A stretch of DNA of 64,000 nucleotides from Sparus aurata (taxonomy: Eukaryota; Chordata; Actinopteri; Spariformes; Sparidae), in contig NC_044199.1 in the NCBI RefSeq assembly GCF_900880675.1, forward strand, positions 10,342,664 to 10,406,663, read 5' to 3'. Made by a program: the position numbers and the translations under genes. The notes beneath the pieces are model-generated. The model did no database searches. It was not told the DNA's origin and saw only the letters and a list, made by a program, of their open reading frames with translations. Below, one piece after another: positions 1 through 20,483 of this stretch; the first letter of the stretch is position 1; the number at the start of each line of letters is the position of its first letter.

Positions 1-1462
1 ATCAAGTTTCCACTTAATCTCGCCCACCACTTTTTTTCTCTCCATTTTCTCTTTTTTTTTGTATCTTCCCCTTTTGTTATGGGGATTAAGCCAAGTGGTA
101 AAACAGTGATTTAATGATCTTTCCATGGCTATGTGCACCACTTAAACCATGAGACAAACAAGCTGAGGCATTCTAAGAGTCACCCCCTCTAAAGGCGGCT
201 GCTCAGGAACTGTGAGGCTTTTGATACGGCATTAAGCTCCGGCTGATTATTTTTCCCACTGTCGTGTGGTGTGCTGCGCTGTGCTATGGGAAAATTTAAG
301 GTTTTGTGTTTTGTAAAGGCCCATTGTAAACAAGATGAGAAGAAAACTGTTGGATAATTACTTGATGATAGCTTCATAATGATAAGGTATGGTGAGTTTT
401 AATGATTTGTTAATGTAGAGGAGAAGAGGTACTGTCAAAATAATTATCTCAACACAAAATAATTTTAAGGTACATACATATGACTTATTTTACAGCCATA
501 GTTGGTGTTTTTAAATCTTATAATCAATCTACGCTAAGCTTCAGTTATGAACTAACAACTAAAAACTTAACAAATGATACATGATGTGGTCAAAAGGACC
601 TTGAGGTGGGTTGGGATTGTTCTGTCATTATTATGTCAAATTGTCAGAAAGAACAAATTTAACTATAAAGATATGCAGATAAGAAGTGCTATGGATGACA
701 TTCTAAAAACTATTGAGTTCTCATGTCAACAGATCTCCAGTACGACTGAGCAAACCCCTTCTGCTGATGATGACTATGTGATATGGTTGAAAGCTCAAGA
801 ACTACAAGAAATGCATTTTAATAGCATTATGTCGACATAAGGTGTATTGTGTGTATGAATTATTCAGTTATTTTAAAAGCTGATCTCTTACCTGGGATTT
901 CTGGCTGTCTGAGTGGAAGAGAAGGACTCATTAGTCAAATCAAGTGCAGCTCCTTAACTTCCTCTTCACCGCTCACAGAGCTGATCAGAAGCAGGATCTG
1001 TTCATTGAAGAAATACATTAATTTACACATATTTATCATGTAAGCCTCATAGCGCTTTTCCCTAAACAACCATAACAAGTCAATGAAATTCGTACACACA
1101 TTACATGCCAAATAGAGCCTCTCCTGTCATGGAAATATGAATTCCTATTGATCTGCTGTTCAAACTGCATTCAAATGCAGTATAATAAATTAAGTAATGC
1201 TTAAAACCATCTAAAATGGCATATTTTAACCCATAGATTAACTGCTCATTCACATGCGCTACCAACAATAACCAACAGATGGCACCATGTGAAAAGTGAA
1301 GGTGGAGTATCGAACACTATACTGTATTTGTTCATGTATTTATTTTCATTTACTCACAAAAAGGAAATGCTGCCACTGTTAAATTTTAAATACAGTAAGT
1401 TTGCTATGCAATGATAGATGAACAGATGAGTGTAATTTTCCAGCTTTTTGTAAAATTTGACT
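1..1462. other. Non-coding flank, nothing recognised
   Basis: AT-rich sequence upstream of the WAVE gene. The longest open frame (574-840, + strand, 88 codons) resembles no family I know and shows no splice or domain support, so I do not call it a gene. No repeat boundary or RNA gene is visible. Confidence 0.5.
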
Positions 1463-1800
1463 TAAAGGTCCAGTGTGTAGGATTTAGGCGGAGTTATGAG
1501 AACGTATATGCTGAAACAGAATATAATATTCAGAATTATGTTTTCATTAGAATATAATCAGCTGAAAATAAGAAGTATTTTTTTTTACCTTATAATGACT
1601 GTTTCATATCTACAGAGGAAGCGGGTCCTCTTACATGGAGTCTGTCATGTTGGAACACCATGTTTCTACAGTAGCCCAGAACAGACAAATAAAACACCAG
1701 CTCTTGAGGGCCTTTCCCGTTTTAGTGGCTACAGTAGGGGAGGGGTACCACTGACTGTTACCGCTAGATTTCACTAAATCCTACACACTGTTGAAGTTAA
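1463..1800. mobile_element. Short inverted-repeat (MITE-like) element, copy A
   Basis: A 17-base stretch at 1471-1487 (CAGTGTGTAGGATTTAG) is exactly reverse-complemented at 1774-1790, and the outer ends carry TTAAAGG-like and GTTAA bases. The interior has no coding capacity. A related element lies at 21941-22268 in the opposite orientation, sharing a region around a GCCCAGAA core. This fits a non-autonomous DNA transposon family common in fish genomes. The family name cannot be assigned from sequence alone. Confidence 0.75.
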
Positions 1801-1944
1801 AAGGTCATAGTCCAGCGAGCTACTTTACTTCCAAAAAAGTTGGCCGACTCACAAAAGACAGGTTAAAAAATGGTCAAGGGTTCAAGCTCCTATAATGTTC
1901 AACTCTACATTTCCCATAATGTAACTTATGCTACAAACTGTTAG

Positions 1945-2110
1945 TCATGTCAGTTTTATTTATACAGCCCAAAATAATTCTCAAATTGCGTCACTGGGCT
2001 TTACAACAGCCTCTGTTCTGAGACCCCCAATTCAAGTAAGGAAAAACTCCCCAGAAAAAAGACAAAATTGGAACCCCCTCCCAAAAAAAAGAATAAACAT
2101 GGTGTAAAAA
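1945..2110. repeat. Interspersed-repeat fragment (fish-type)
   Basis: The stretch contains TTTATTTATACAGCCCAAAA, CTGGGCTTTACAACAGCC and GGAAAAACTCCCCAGAAAAAA. I recognise these as a repeat fragment scattered widely in teleost genomes. It ends in an A-rich tract near 2108-2117. Boundaries are approximate. Confidence 0.5.
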
Positions 2111-2546
2111 AAAAAAAGTAACGAGTGACATTAAGTGCTGACTGATAATAAGTGATGGACCTACTGTCAGTGTGTTGGGGCTACATGTCCTGTTAAGTGC
2201 TAGGGTTTGTTATTTATGTGATGCTTTGAAATCAAACAAAGAGAGGCTATTTGTTACCTTAAACATTCCCATAGCTTACATTAACTGCTTAAGGCTTGAG
2301 TTGAGTTCAGACATAAAAAAGAACCCCTAAAGAAAAGAAAACTGGTGGAGGGCGCCCTTTAACAACATACTGGTAAGCGCAAAGTGCAGTTTGGAGACCT
2401 AAGTCTAAAGTTTCCAACACACTGAATGTTTCATGACTGTCCTCGACATGGATACCACGAAGTAACATGAACCTGAAACAGTCCAGCATGAAAGAGATAA
2501 GATAAACTGAAATTTAAGGATATACACTGATGTACATGACACAGCT

Positions 2547-2548
<2 letters not shown>

Positions 2549-2591
<43 letters not shown>

Positions 2592-2694
2592 CGTGCGTGT
2601 GTGTGTGTGTGCGCGCGTGCGTGCGTGTGTGTGTGTGTGTGTGTGTGTGCGTGTGTGTGTGTGTGTGTATGCGTGCTTGTGGGTGTGTGTATGC
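2549..2694 (+). repeat. (GT)n microsatellite with GC interruptions
   Basis: About 145 bases of alternating purine-pyrimidine, mostly GT with several GCGCGCGT and GTGCGTGC interruptions. All open frames across it, on both strands, are Val/Cys or His/Thr dinucleotide readings and are not genes. Confidence 0.95.
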
Positions 2695-3424
2695 GGCACC
2701 TACTCTCACTGGGTAATAACTGACAAGGCATTGGCAGTGATCAATATGGAGTAGGACTAGAAAGCCATAATAGGAGGACAAATATCCGAGGAGAGGCAGT
2801 CTGGGTGTCTGGGTGTAATGGATTATAAAGGTGTTAGTGTTTGGGCTGGTCGGCAATAAGTGGGTTAGCTGGTGGTTGGCTGCATTGTGTGAAACCAGCA
2901 TGGTCAATGACGGTGATAATGGGGAGGGTAAGTACTGTATTGGGGTTAATACTTTGAAGCTGGCCAAGAGATTATGCCACTGTCTAAAATATGGAGGACC
3001 CCTCAGTGGAATGCTTTGCTAGCAGGCTTAACGGCAAACTGATGCTCTCAAGAATACTGTACTAAAAGTCAGTCAGGAAAAGAAAATAGCTTTTCAATTA
3101 CACATTAAGGCCTGGTTGAAAAAGATGGTGAAGGCTATTTTAAAGATCGGGCGGGGCTGGTTTAACATGAAACTATTTGGATATATTTTTCTAAATAATC
3201 TGCGTCCTTATTGTCCTTATGATGATTCTGATTTCCAGGTCTTGAGTTATCATTTAATAGATTCTGGGTGTATTCTGACTTTCAAATATAACAAAATATA
3301 CGTTCAAATATTTTCTAGTATTGTGAGGTGGCTGTTTATCCTCTATTCTTCCTGACCTTGCCATTTTTTGTCGCATTGCCACAGTTTTCTCATCAGCAGA
3401 AGGGAAAATTGAATCATCAAGTGG

Positions 3425-3655
3425 TCAGGCCGCTCTGTACTTAAAGTAATAATAACATTTTTGGGAAATATACCTTGTGTAGTATAGTGCCTTCTTGCCG
3501 CCAGTTGGGAGAAATAAATAGAGATACCACTCTCCTGTCTGTATGCTGAATTTCAGCCTGGAGCCAAGAGACTGTTTTCTTACTTTAGCATAAAGACATG
3601 AAACAGCTAGCCTACCTCTGTCCACAGTTTTAAATAAAATCATAAGTTAACTCAG
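3425..3655. repeat. Interspersed-repeat fragment sharing a motif with 25361-25625
   Basis: It contains CTTTAGCATAAAGACATGAAACAGCTAGCCT-like sequence (given here only as a short motif). A clearly related motif, TTAGCATAAAGACTGGAAAC, occurs at 25560-25580 followed by AGCCTGGC. Both are diverged copies of a dispersed teleost repeat. Ends are not sharply defined. Confidence 0.5.
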
Positions 3656-3998
3656 TAATATGTTACATTTCATTTATTTAATTCCAAGGGGTTTTTTTGC
3701 TGGACTATTTTTCGGCCTGTGGCACTTCCTGGTGTCTCCACTTACGTTCACAAGACTCCAGCTGAAATTTCACTCCTATTGTTAGCAGTACAAATAAGAA
3801 TTCATCTCGCGCTTTAAACCCATCACCCATACATTACAGTAAGACAGTTGGATTTAACGTCTCTATAAAACAAGCAATACTCTCATACTGTGAGTTATAA
3901 AATCATGGTGTGCTACTTATAAAGATTTAAGCCCCGATATCTGGGTTACAGTAGTCCCATCATGCAATCCAGATGATGCCATCTGTGATAAAAGAGCA

Positions 3999-6838
<2,840 letters not shown>

Positions 6839-6910
6839 GTTGGAGTATCCAATGTCAGATCTGTCCTCTGTCCCCCAGCAGGTGCTGTGGTCGAGACGTG
6901 AGAAGGGGTC

Positions 6911-9900
6911 ATGCCTTTGGTCAAGAGAAACATTGAGCCTCGACATCTGTGCCACGGTGCGGTGCCTGATGGGATTGGCAACGAGCTGGAATGTGTAACC
7001 AACAACACGCTGTCCGCCATCATCCGCCAGCTCAGTAGTCTGAGTAAGATCACAGCGAGTCACATTTAGCTGCGTTTGTGTAACAACACATTCAGATTCA
7101 CCCGAGGCCATTGCAGGGAGGGAGCTGCATGACCCTTTTACCCAATGACTGTGAAGTGTTGCCTTTACTTATGTAACATGAAGTCAACTTTTGAGCAAAA
7201 TCACCCCAAAGATCATTTACAGTCACAGATGGTGACAGCTGAGGTAACCTGGAAAAAGCACACCACGTAACGATTCCATATTTCTATTTTTGTTTATCAT
7301 GCAGTGTCATCTTAATTAATATTTGAGCACCCTTTGGACAAACGCAACACAAAAGCTCTGCACGTTTTTTGGTTGCCAGACAAAGTTATGATCTGTTTTG
7401 GCTCTGTGATTATTTTTCCCATGACATATTGACTTACGTCTGCTTTGTGTTAGGAGCGCTTACATTTTCTTAATCCTTGCAAGGTGATTATCAGAAAACA
7501 ACACCATATATCCTTGTGTCGCTTGATTGTTAGACAAATGAATATCACATTAAAGGCAAAGAAGTTAGTACCTAACTGTTTGATTCAATATCCAACACTG
7601 TAGTCATTACTAACTATCTGTTTACTGTAGGCTCAAATCAACAAATCTATACAGAAGCAGGCTAGTTTAATGACGTGGGCTATACCTGCATGTGTTTGTT
7701 GTGTTGGTGCACTGACATACTAAAATGAGGAGGAAAAGACTGTTTCGGGAAGCAAATACACTCCTGGACATCTGGCCCCGTGGATCCTCTGATTAGTGTG
7801 TACGTGCGTGCGTGTGTGTGGATTTAGTGAAGTAACAGGAGCTTAGAGCTTACCGTAAAGCTTTGTATTGCAGGAAGATAAGATGCAGAGTGAATGGGCG
7901 GAGACACAAATGGAAGCGGTCTGATGATAGTGGCCACACAAAGTGGATCAGAGCCATTTAACGTGTGCTGGTCATTGCTGTTGCGTGCAAGGACACTTGT
8001 GTACAAACACTCCTTGTCAAATGCACATTTTATGAGATGGTTCAACAAAGAACTGGCTGTATTTGTGTTGTATGAACTCTTATAAAGACTAATTTATGAA
8101 GTAGTAAGACAACCCGTCAGTTAGGGTCTACTTCATCAGAAAACTCCACATGTTATTGTCTAAAATAGGTGTGCTCACTACCATAGCGATTTTTTTAATG
8201 GCCAGCAGGGGGAGTATTCACTGGTTTCAAAAAGTAGTTCGATCGATGTAAGGATATGAGAAAGCGACTCTACTTCTCACTTGATTTATAACCTCAGTGA
8301 GGAGTTTTCCCAATGAGTTCATGTTCTCACGTCTCATTTTTCTTTGCTCTGGTTGCAGGTAAACACGCAGAAAATGTTTTTGGGGAGCTTTTTAACGAGG
8401 CTAACACCTTTTACGGGCGCGCCAACTCACTCCAGGACCGGATCGACCGCCTGGCCTGCAAGGTCACCCAGCTGGACTCCAGCGTGGAGGAGGGTTGGTT
8501 CAAGTTTACTGGAATTAATCTGTCTGTTTCATATCGTTCATGTATTCTCACCTTCTTTTATATAAAACTTAACTGTTATGTTGTCACTGTTTTGTAGTCT
8601 CTCTTCAGGACATAAACATGAGGAAGGCATTCAGGAGCTCTACTATCCAGGACCAGCAGGTTTTGTCCAAGAACAGCACTCCAAAAGCAGTGGCCGAGAT
8701 GCACAACAGCAGCGACAAGCCTCCTCCCCTCAGCAACCTCACTTCCTACAGGTGCTGCACAAAAACTGCGACATCTGAATTGGTTACATTTTCAGTCAGG
8801 CGTCTCGTTTTATGTGGGATGTTGTTTTTTTTTAAATACAGGGAGGATTCCACTGACGCGATGAAATTCTACTCAGACCCGTCATACTTTTTTGACCTGT
8901 GGAGGGAGAAAATGCTCCAGGACACGGAGGAAAAGAGGAGAGAAAGGCGGCGGCAGAGGGTGAGAGCAGAGTCCTGCGTTATGTTTTGTGTATTTATTGG
9001 CTGATTTCTTTTTATATTTAATTATTTATTTATTATTTATTCTCCCCCTCGTCCAGGAACAGAAGCGGAGCGTGGAAAGCAGCACCCTTCAGCGCGAGGT
9101 GAAGAAGGTGAGAAAGGCTCGAAACCGAAGGCAAGAGTGGAACATGATGGCGTTCGATAAGGAGCTTCGCCCAGATCACCGCCATCCGCAAACGCTACGC
9201 AGAGGGGCATCGTCCGAGGGCTCGCTGTCCCCGGATGGCAGGTAAGGGCTCACTTTTTCTTTGCTTTTTTCTGCGTACAGATGCAACAGATATGTTTTTA
9301 AATAGAATCAACATTTGTTTATTTTACTTTACACAATATGGGGGGAAGAAAATTAAATATCATACGTAATGTTCTAATCACACAACTGGTTACAAAACAT
9401 GTCCTCCATGTCTCTGTGTCCTTGTGTTTCCTGTCAGTCTTTAGTTGTCACATCTACGAGAGGCAACATTTATCTTGGAAATGCTCCTTTAAACCAATCG
9501 TGTGACTGAACGATATGCAGAAATATGATAATCAAGGCAAAATGTAGATTTCTGGAATATTTTAGTGAAATTAAGACAGCGATGGAAAGAAAGACTGAAA
9601 TCTAAGCTGGACTTCAGTAGGGGGGTAGATCCCATTTTCCTAAATAGGACCTTGCGACTCGAATATCTCTGTTGTGTAAAGCTTCACTTCTGATTTTATA
9701 ACAACAAATCCCACCATCTGGTTACGTGAAAGCATCTGAATGAGAAGCTTTCTGTCTCTCATTGTTTATCCAGACCTGACCTCCCCGACTACCCCGTCCC
9801 TCCGGTGCCTGCCCACGCCGCTTGTAATTATGCCAAGTCACATGATTACGTGCCTGGGAACGCACACCCCTCACCACCTGTGGAGCATGAATACCACAGC

Positions 9901-10705
9901 ATTGATGTAAACTACAAGCGGGTAACCTACGCCACAGCGGAGCCCCCCGCTGCAGACCGAATGAACGGCTCAATACGTCCACCTGCAGATTACAAGTATG
10001 TTTGTTTGTGGTTTGCATAATCTGAGAAAGACTCGATATTAATGTCACTTTTCAACAGAAACATAATCCTCTTTCTTTCAACCAGCTCTGGACCCCCACC
10101 TCATACCCCTGGTCCGCCCATCCCATCAGCCCAGACTGCCTTTGGTTTTCCTCCGGGTGCATTGCCGCCAACAACACATAATGGAGTTTTGCACGTAGGC
10201 CACGGCTTCCCACTGCCTCCTGTACCTCCTCCAGGGCCGCGCATGGTCCCTCCTCCCCCAGGTCCCCCACCGCCACTTCTCCCTCCCCCAGCTGCATCCT
10301 CACACCTAGCAGGACACAGCGACGGTGGCAGGGGTGAGCCAAAACCTGTGAGAGATGCGAGAAGTGACCTGCTGTCTGCCATCCGCATAGGTGAGTCAGG
10401 GTATCGCTTTATTTGGCAGTGTTGTCTGCTGGTCAGAAAGAAGCAGACATGATTGTCCGAAACTATGTTTTGTTCTATATGTGGCCCTGTGCGCGACAGG
10501 TGCACAATATGTGATCTTATTTTAATATACTGCATGTTTGCCCTCAGGCATCCAGCTGAAGAAAGTTCAAGAGCAGCAGGAGCAGCAGAACAAGCGGGAG
10601 CCGGTGGGCAACGACGTGGCCACCATCCTGTCTCGCCGTATTGCTGTGGAGTACAGTGACTCTGAAGACGACTCTGAGCTGGAGGAAAACGAGTGGTCAG
10701 ACTGA
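6911..10705 (+). CDS. wasf3: WAVE/WASF-family actin nucleation-promoting factor, WASF3-like
   Basis: Eight coding exons: 6911-7043, 8359-8493, 8598-8751, 8842-8959, 9057-9241, 9774-9995, 10086-10390 and 10548-10705. All junctions are GT-AG and in phase, giving 469 residues. The N-terminal WAVE homology domain starts MPLVKRNIEPRHLCHG and contains FGELFNEANTFY and the YSDPSYFFDLWREKMLQD stretch. A basic segment (KKVRKARNRRQEWNMM) follows, then a proline-rich region in exon 7, a WH2 motif (SDLLSAIRIGIQLKKV) and a C-terminal acidic tail ending EENEWSD. WAVE proteins sit in the WAVE regulatory complex under Rac control. The WH2 binds actin and the tail activates Arp2/3 to build branched filaments at the cell edge. 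The RNRRQEWNMM block and the exon-1 sequence favour WASF3 over WASF1 or WASF2. The location beside atp6v1a does not match human WASF3, so a teleost-specific paralogue is possible. The start is the conserved family start. Confidence 0.93.
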
Positions 10706-10744
10706 CTACATGGCTGAAGATCTGTTTATTGGATCTTTAGAGAA

Positions 10745-10750
10745 AATAAA
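10745..10750 (+). terminator. Polyadenylation signal candidate for the WAVE gene
   Basis: AATAAA lies only 40 bases after the stop codon. A second AATAAA at 11392-11397 follows a repeat copy, so long and short 3' ends are both possible. Confidence 0.35.
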
Positions 10751-10814
10751 TCCAAAAATATAATAATATCAATATTTTAGTATTTAAATTCTGGAACTCA
10801 ATCTTGCAACAACC

Positions 10815-11240
10815 AGTGAAAGAGGCCTCCTAAAGCAGCTGACCTTGATGCTAACATTAGCTAGCAAACAAGTGTTGACACTACTCATTTCTTGCGGCTT
10901 AACCTCCGTTCTCACGGCTATGCCATACTAGTGCACCACACCAGTCTCCATTTATTTTGTTTACATCTGCTTCTCCATGGGGTCACATGAGAGGGATCAC
11001 AAATGAGCCCAGTCTGTAGAGGCATGAAGCAGCGCCCCCACTGCTGCACAGAGTTTTGTTGCTGTTTATTAATATTTAAGGTGTTGTGTGTCTAAATTGC
11101 ACCAGATTCAACACTGCACTTCCTCGGGTCCTCAGCAGCAAATACACTAATTGTGAAGTAGAGCAGATGAATGGTTCTCGAGATATGTGAAACAAAAACA
11201 GACAGATTCTTTGCTTTATAGTTAGATGTGCTGCCACGAA
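10815..11240 (+). repeat. Dispersed repeat, copy 1 (pair with 26714-27110)
   Basis: Shared landmarks with the second copy, in the same order and orientation: TTAGCTAGCAAAC, TTTTGTTTAC(A/G)TCTGCTTC, a GATCAC-rich run, GTGTCTAAATT or GTGTCCAAATT, and CTTTGCTTTATAGTTAGATG-like ends. The copies differ by many substitutions and small gaps, so they are old. This copy lies in the likely 3' UTR or immediate downstream region of the WAVE gene. Confidence 0.65.
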
Positions 11241-11399
11241 ATGAGTTAGCATTTCTTCAGAAACAGATGAAATTTCAGATCCTCAGTACACAGTTGATTT
11301 ATTGTGATACATATATGTCTAGTTTTTTTTATCATTTATGAAATGTGAGCCATCAGTTTTGTAACTTTTTCCATCAAAATTGTACAGTCTAATAAAATT

Positions 11400-12299
11400 C
11401 CCTCTCCTTATAACAAAATGAAATACCTTAACACACCATGCCAGTCACTTCAATTATTAAATGTGCTTTTGACCTTGAAAAGGATGACCCAGTACTTTCT
11501 CACTGAAGACATTTTAACAGGTCACAGTAAGAAGGAATGTAAAATAAAATGGGTAGCTGGATTCCATGTAGCAGCTTCAGTATTGTGAATCTGCCGGGAC
11601 ACTTAAAAAGAACAGAAATCTCTTGTGTGGTCTATGTTTTTCCTTCCCATGACAAGTCAAAATCTCCTGGAAAAGGCCTGCTGTTTATGAATGAGTGCTG
11701 CAACATAAAGTAAAATATTGTGAACTATGTGAAATGACACATTCCTGATCATGTTTTGGACTAAATGTACACCTTCCTATATTATGTGACTGATTTATAT
11801 TCCATGACACAATATGTAATTGCTACCTCAATCTGTGACCGCCTCACTGTCCCACAGTATGTGTAGTAGACAGTCTGAATACAGCTTTGTTCTGCCATTA
11901 AATTATTATTTGTTGTGATGTGTCTTCGAAAATATTGACATTTCATTAAACATTTTTCCAGCCAGAAAATCTTGTTGTGATTGTTTCCTCCTCTACCATC
12001 TTTTTATTTTTGTCTCTCAGACACTGAGCAACATAATCCTATAGCAGCTAAATTGAATGCTTTGTTCATATTTGATTACAGTTCATAGTATTTATGCACA
12101 AGTAATTATTATCCGCTAGTTATTGGTACAAAGGTATTAAATCTAAATAGTGCCCTTGTGTCGCATAACAAAAAAACAGAATATAAATGACCTTGGTTGA
12201 TGTATTTAAAAAACAACTAAAATGTATAAATATGTGACGTTTAAAACGAGTTGAAACTATCCTAGTTGGTTGATTGGGGTGAACGTTTCGAGTATATCC
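11400..12299. other. Intergenic spacer between WAVE gene and atp6v1a
   Basis: AT-rich sequence with no recognisable exon, repeat boundary or RNA gene. It contains several isolated AATAAA/ATTAAA hexamers that could serve long WAVE transcripts. Confidence 0.4.
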
Positions 12300-12556
12300 A
12301 GCAGGGGTCAGTAATGCACCTGGTGACGGCGAGTAGACCAGCGGAACTCATCGTCGACTAGAAAACTGCAGAGCCTCGGACGCCATCTTGGCTCTACAGA
12401 CAGCCAACCACGGCGGAGCGGAGGAAACCGGTTGAGCCACAATGGAGATGTTTTCTTCCCGTGACTGTCCGGTGCCTGGCAGGTGATTAGCACAGGAAGC
12501 TCCTCCTCTGGCTGCTACGTTAGAGACAAACCTGGAGAACTGTATATTTAGATAAG
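12300..12556 (+). promoter_or_regulatory. Probable atp6v1a promoter and non-coding first exon
   Basis: CpG-containing sequence carrying CGCCATCTTG at 12381-12390, which reads as a YY1-type AAGATGGCG core on the - strand. It ends in a good donor (GATAAG followed by GTAAGA at 12557). The next exon begins after TTCTGCAG near 13128 and holds the start codon. Vertebrate atp6v1a genes have a non-coding first exon, so the arrangement fits. The transcription start itself is not visible. Confidence 0.5.
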
Positions 12557-13141
12557 GTAAGATACTTCATGTAATGTGAGAGTTTTGATTGAGAAGAGTG
12601 GGATTAACTTAGTCCTTTTTATCGTATTATTGCGTGAATAACCGTTCGTGATGATGATGTAGGCAGCTAGTGTTTGCTAGCTAGTTACCTGACTAATACG
12701 CGCACACGCATAAATCAGCTTTGCTAGTGCTGACATTACGCTGCCATCTGGCTACCAAACATATCCCCAGCGACGAATAGTAGTACCTTACTCTACCCCG
12801 GCTTTAACCCTGGGTTAAAGGGAACTCTATGTACGGTTTCGCAGCCTCAGCTGAGTTAGCTAGTGACCTTTCAGTGTCAAGCTTGACCATTCATTTCCCA
12901 GAGAGCACTCTATAATTTGGTGTAGACCTCATATAAATGTCCATTTCATCGTTGCGTCTGAAGCAGTAGACTGTGTTTAAAAAGCCTGTGTAGACTGACA
13001 CCTTTACCCTGTAACTTTAGCCTGCTTGTCACAAGCTAGCCGTGAAAGGTTTGTCTACTGAGTGTCTTCAATAAAAATGAGCTGACGGTGTTTGTGTCTA
13101 CATTGTTCCTCAAGGGATTCTGCAGGACAGAAGCGATCAAG

Positions 13142-18991
<5,850 letters not shown>

Positions 18992-19634
18992 GCCCGTCTC
19001 AGCTCCTCTCCCAAACATCCAAACCCCAGTGCAGTGCAACATAGTGCAGATTAAATGGCCCGTGTTCTGAATGTCTGCCTCAGTCATGTGAACCCCTTTT
19101 ATTCTTCGATGTTTACGTCCCCTTAAACATTCCACGACCTGCACAAATGTCCATTTTAAATTGTTTGATTTTTCCCTCTTCAGTACTGGAATCCCCTAAA
19201 ACACCTGAAGGACCCGGTTTGCTCTGCAGACGTGGCATCTTCACTCAGCCCCTCGCGTAGCACTTAGAGATCACTACCCCAACATGTTGCGGTTGCAATC
19301 AGTGGGCCCCGATCAGGTGCTGCACTTGCACTTAACCAATAGCTGCGACGAAGAGTGTAAAGTTTTCTTTTCCCCCCCCAGATGTGACGGTGATCAGTAC
19401 AGATTATAAATCAAATGGGAACATGCACATGGGTAAAGGGACAGATGCACCGAGTTGCTGTTTATCAGGGGGTTAAAGGCATTTTCTTCCACCTCTTACC
19501 TCTTCAGTGTGATCGTGATGTTGTGGACTATATACTTGATATTATGTGTAAAATTGTGAATGAATGATTCTGTTAGAGTTGTGTTGTAACAGATGTCTCA
19601 CTATTATATTCATTGTACGTTACATGTCTCCTGA

Positions 19635-19640
19635 AATAAA
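19635..19640 (+). terminator. Polyadenylation signal of atp6v1a
   Basis: AATAAA about 645 bases after the stop codon, followed by A- and GT-rich sequence. This gives an ordinary-length 3' UTR (about 18992-19660). Confidence 0.6.
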
Positions 19641-20143
19641 TGTAAAGAAATTATGAAAGTTAATCGTGTGGACGTCTGAAAGCTCACTCTAAAATTACTT
19701 TCTCACAGTCGATGGGAGATATATTTTCCTGCAGCTCATGAGCACATATTCAGTGATAGACTTTCACCTCAAGGTGGCGCACACATGTTGGCTGAATAAA
19801 GCAGGCTGAAGGGAAAAGACTGACGACTGAAAACAAACTTTCTACATTAATATATTTTTAAGGAAAACCATTTGACGCTACACCCGACAATTGATGACAT
19901 TATAGTGTTGAATATGTATCAACACCTCCTTGAAGTCCCTGCACACAGTACTATACTATGACTGAGTGAAGTAATTGTATTTTAAAATCCTTAAACTACC
20001 AGCCTGGGACTAGATCCAGCCCCCGAGACATAAGTCATAAACATTTACATAACATTTTGAAGAAAAACTGTAATCTGAGTGTAAAAATTGCCTTCTTCAC
20101 ATGAATAAACTGTGCAGAATTTTGAACTTGCAACTATAAATAG

Positions 20144-20483
20144 TTAAAGGGGCCCTTTTTTTTCCCCTCCTATATTCTTCAACAGACAGTCACACCCCAC
20201 CAAAACTGAAAAAACATGCCTGATTAAAATGTAAACTTTCTAGTCCATCTAGAAACTCATGTTCGGGAGGTTTAAAACTTAATCTGTCACATTGCCAGAT
20301 AATCTGGGCCGAACGATGGTACCAGCTGAGGTCCAAGACCAGATTTCTCCTCCAATTGAAGAGAATTACGTATGAATTGACCTCCTGAAGTCTGAGCTGG
20401 GCCTTAGCTCTTGCAGACTTTTCTTTTTATCAAACTCCCTGCTTGTTTATCGGCCTTTAAAAAGTTGCATAGTGCACCTTTAA
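20144..20483. mobile_element. Short inverted-repeat (MITE-like) element
   Basis: Outer ends TTAAAGGGGC (20144) and GCACCTTTAA (ending 20483) are near-perfect inverted repeats, and the interior is non-coding. Elements with TTAAAGG(T/G)GC-type ends recur at 32675, 41862 and 57837, so this is a recurring structural class in the window, though not necessarily one family. Confidence 0.5.

Noticed and set aside
574..840. 88-codon + strand open frame
   Set aside because: No similarity I can recognise, no domain, no splice context; length is within chance for AT-rich DNA.
2431..2967. Long - strand open frame over the (GT)n array
   Set aside because: It is a His/Thr reading of the dinucleotide repeat on one strand (Val/Cys on the other), not a protein.
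9722..10048. - strand open frame of 108 codons
   Set aside because: Antisense to WAVE exon 6; no independent support.
10052..10535. Antisense open frames opposite the WAVE proline-rich exon
   Set aside because: They are shadows of proline codons read in reverse (Gly/Ala-rich); the + strand exon has splice sites and family similarity.
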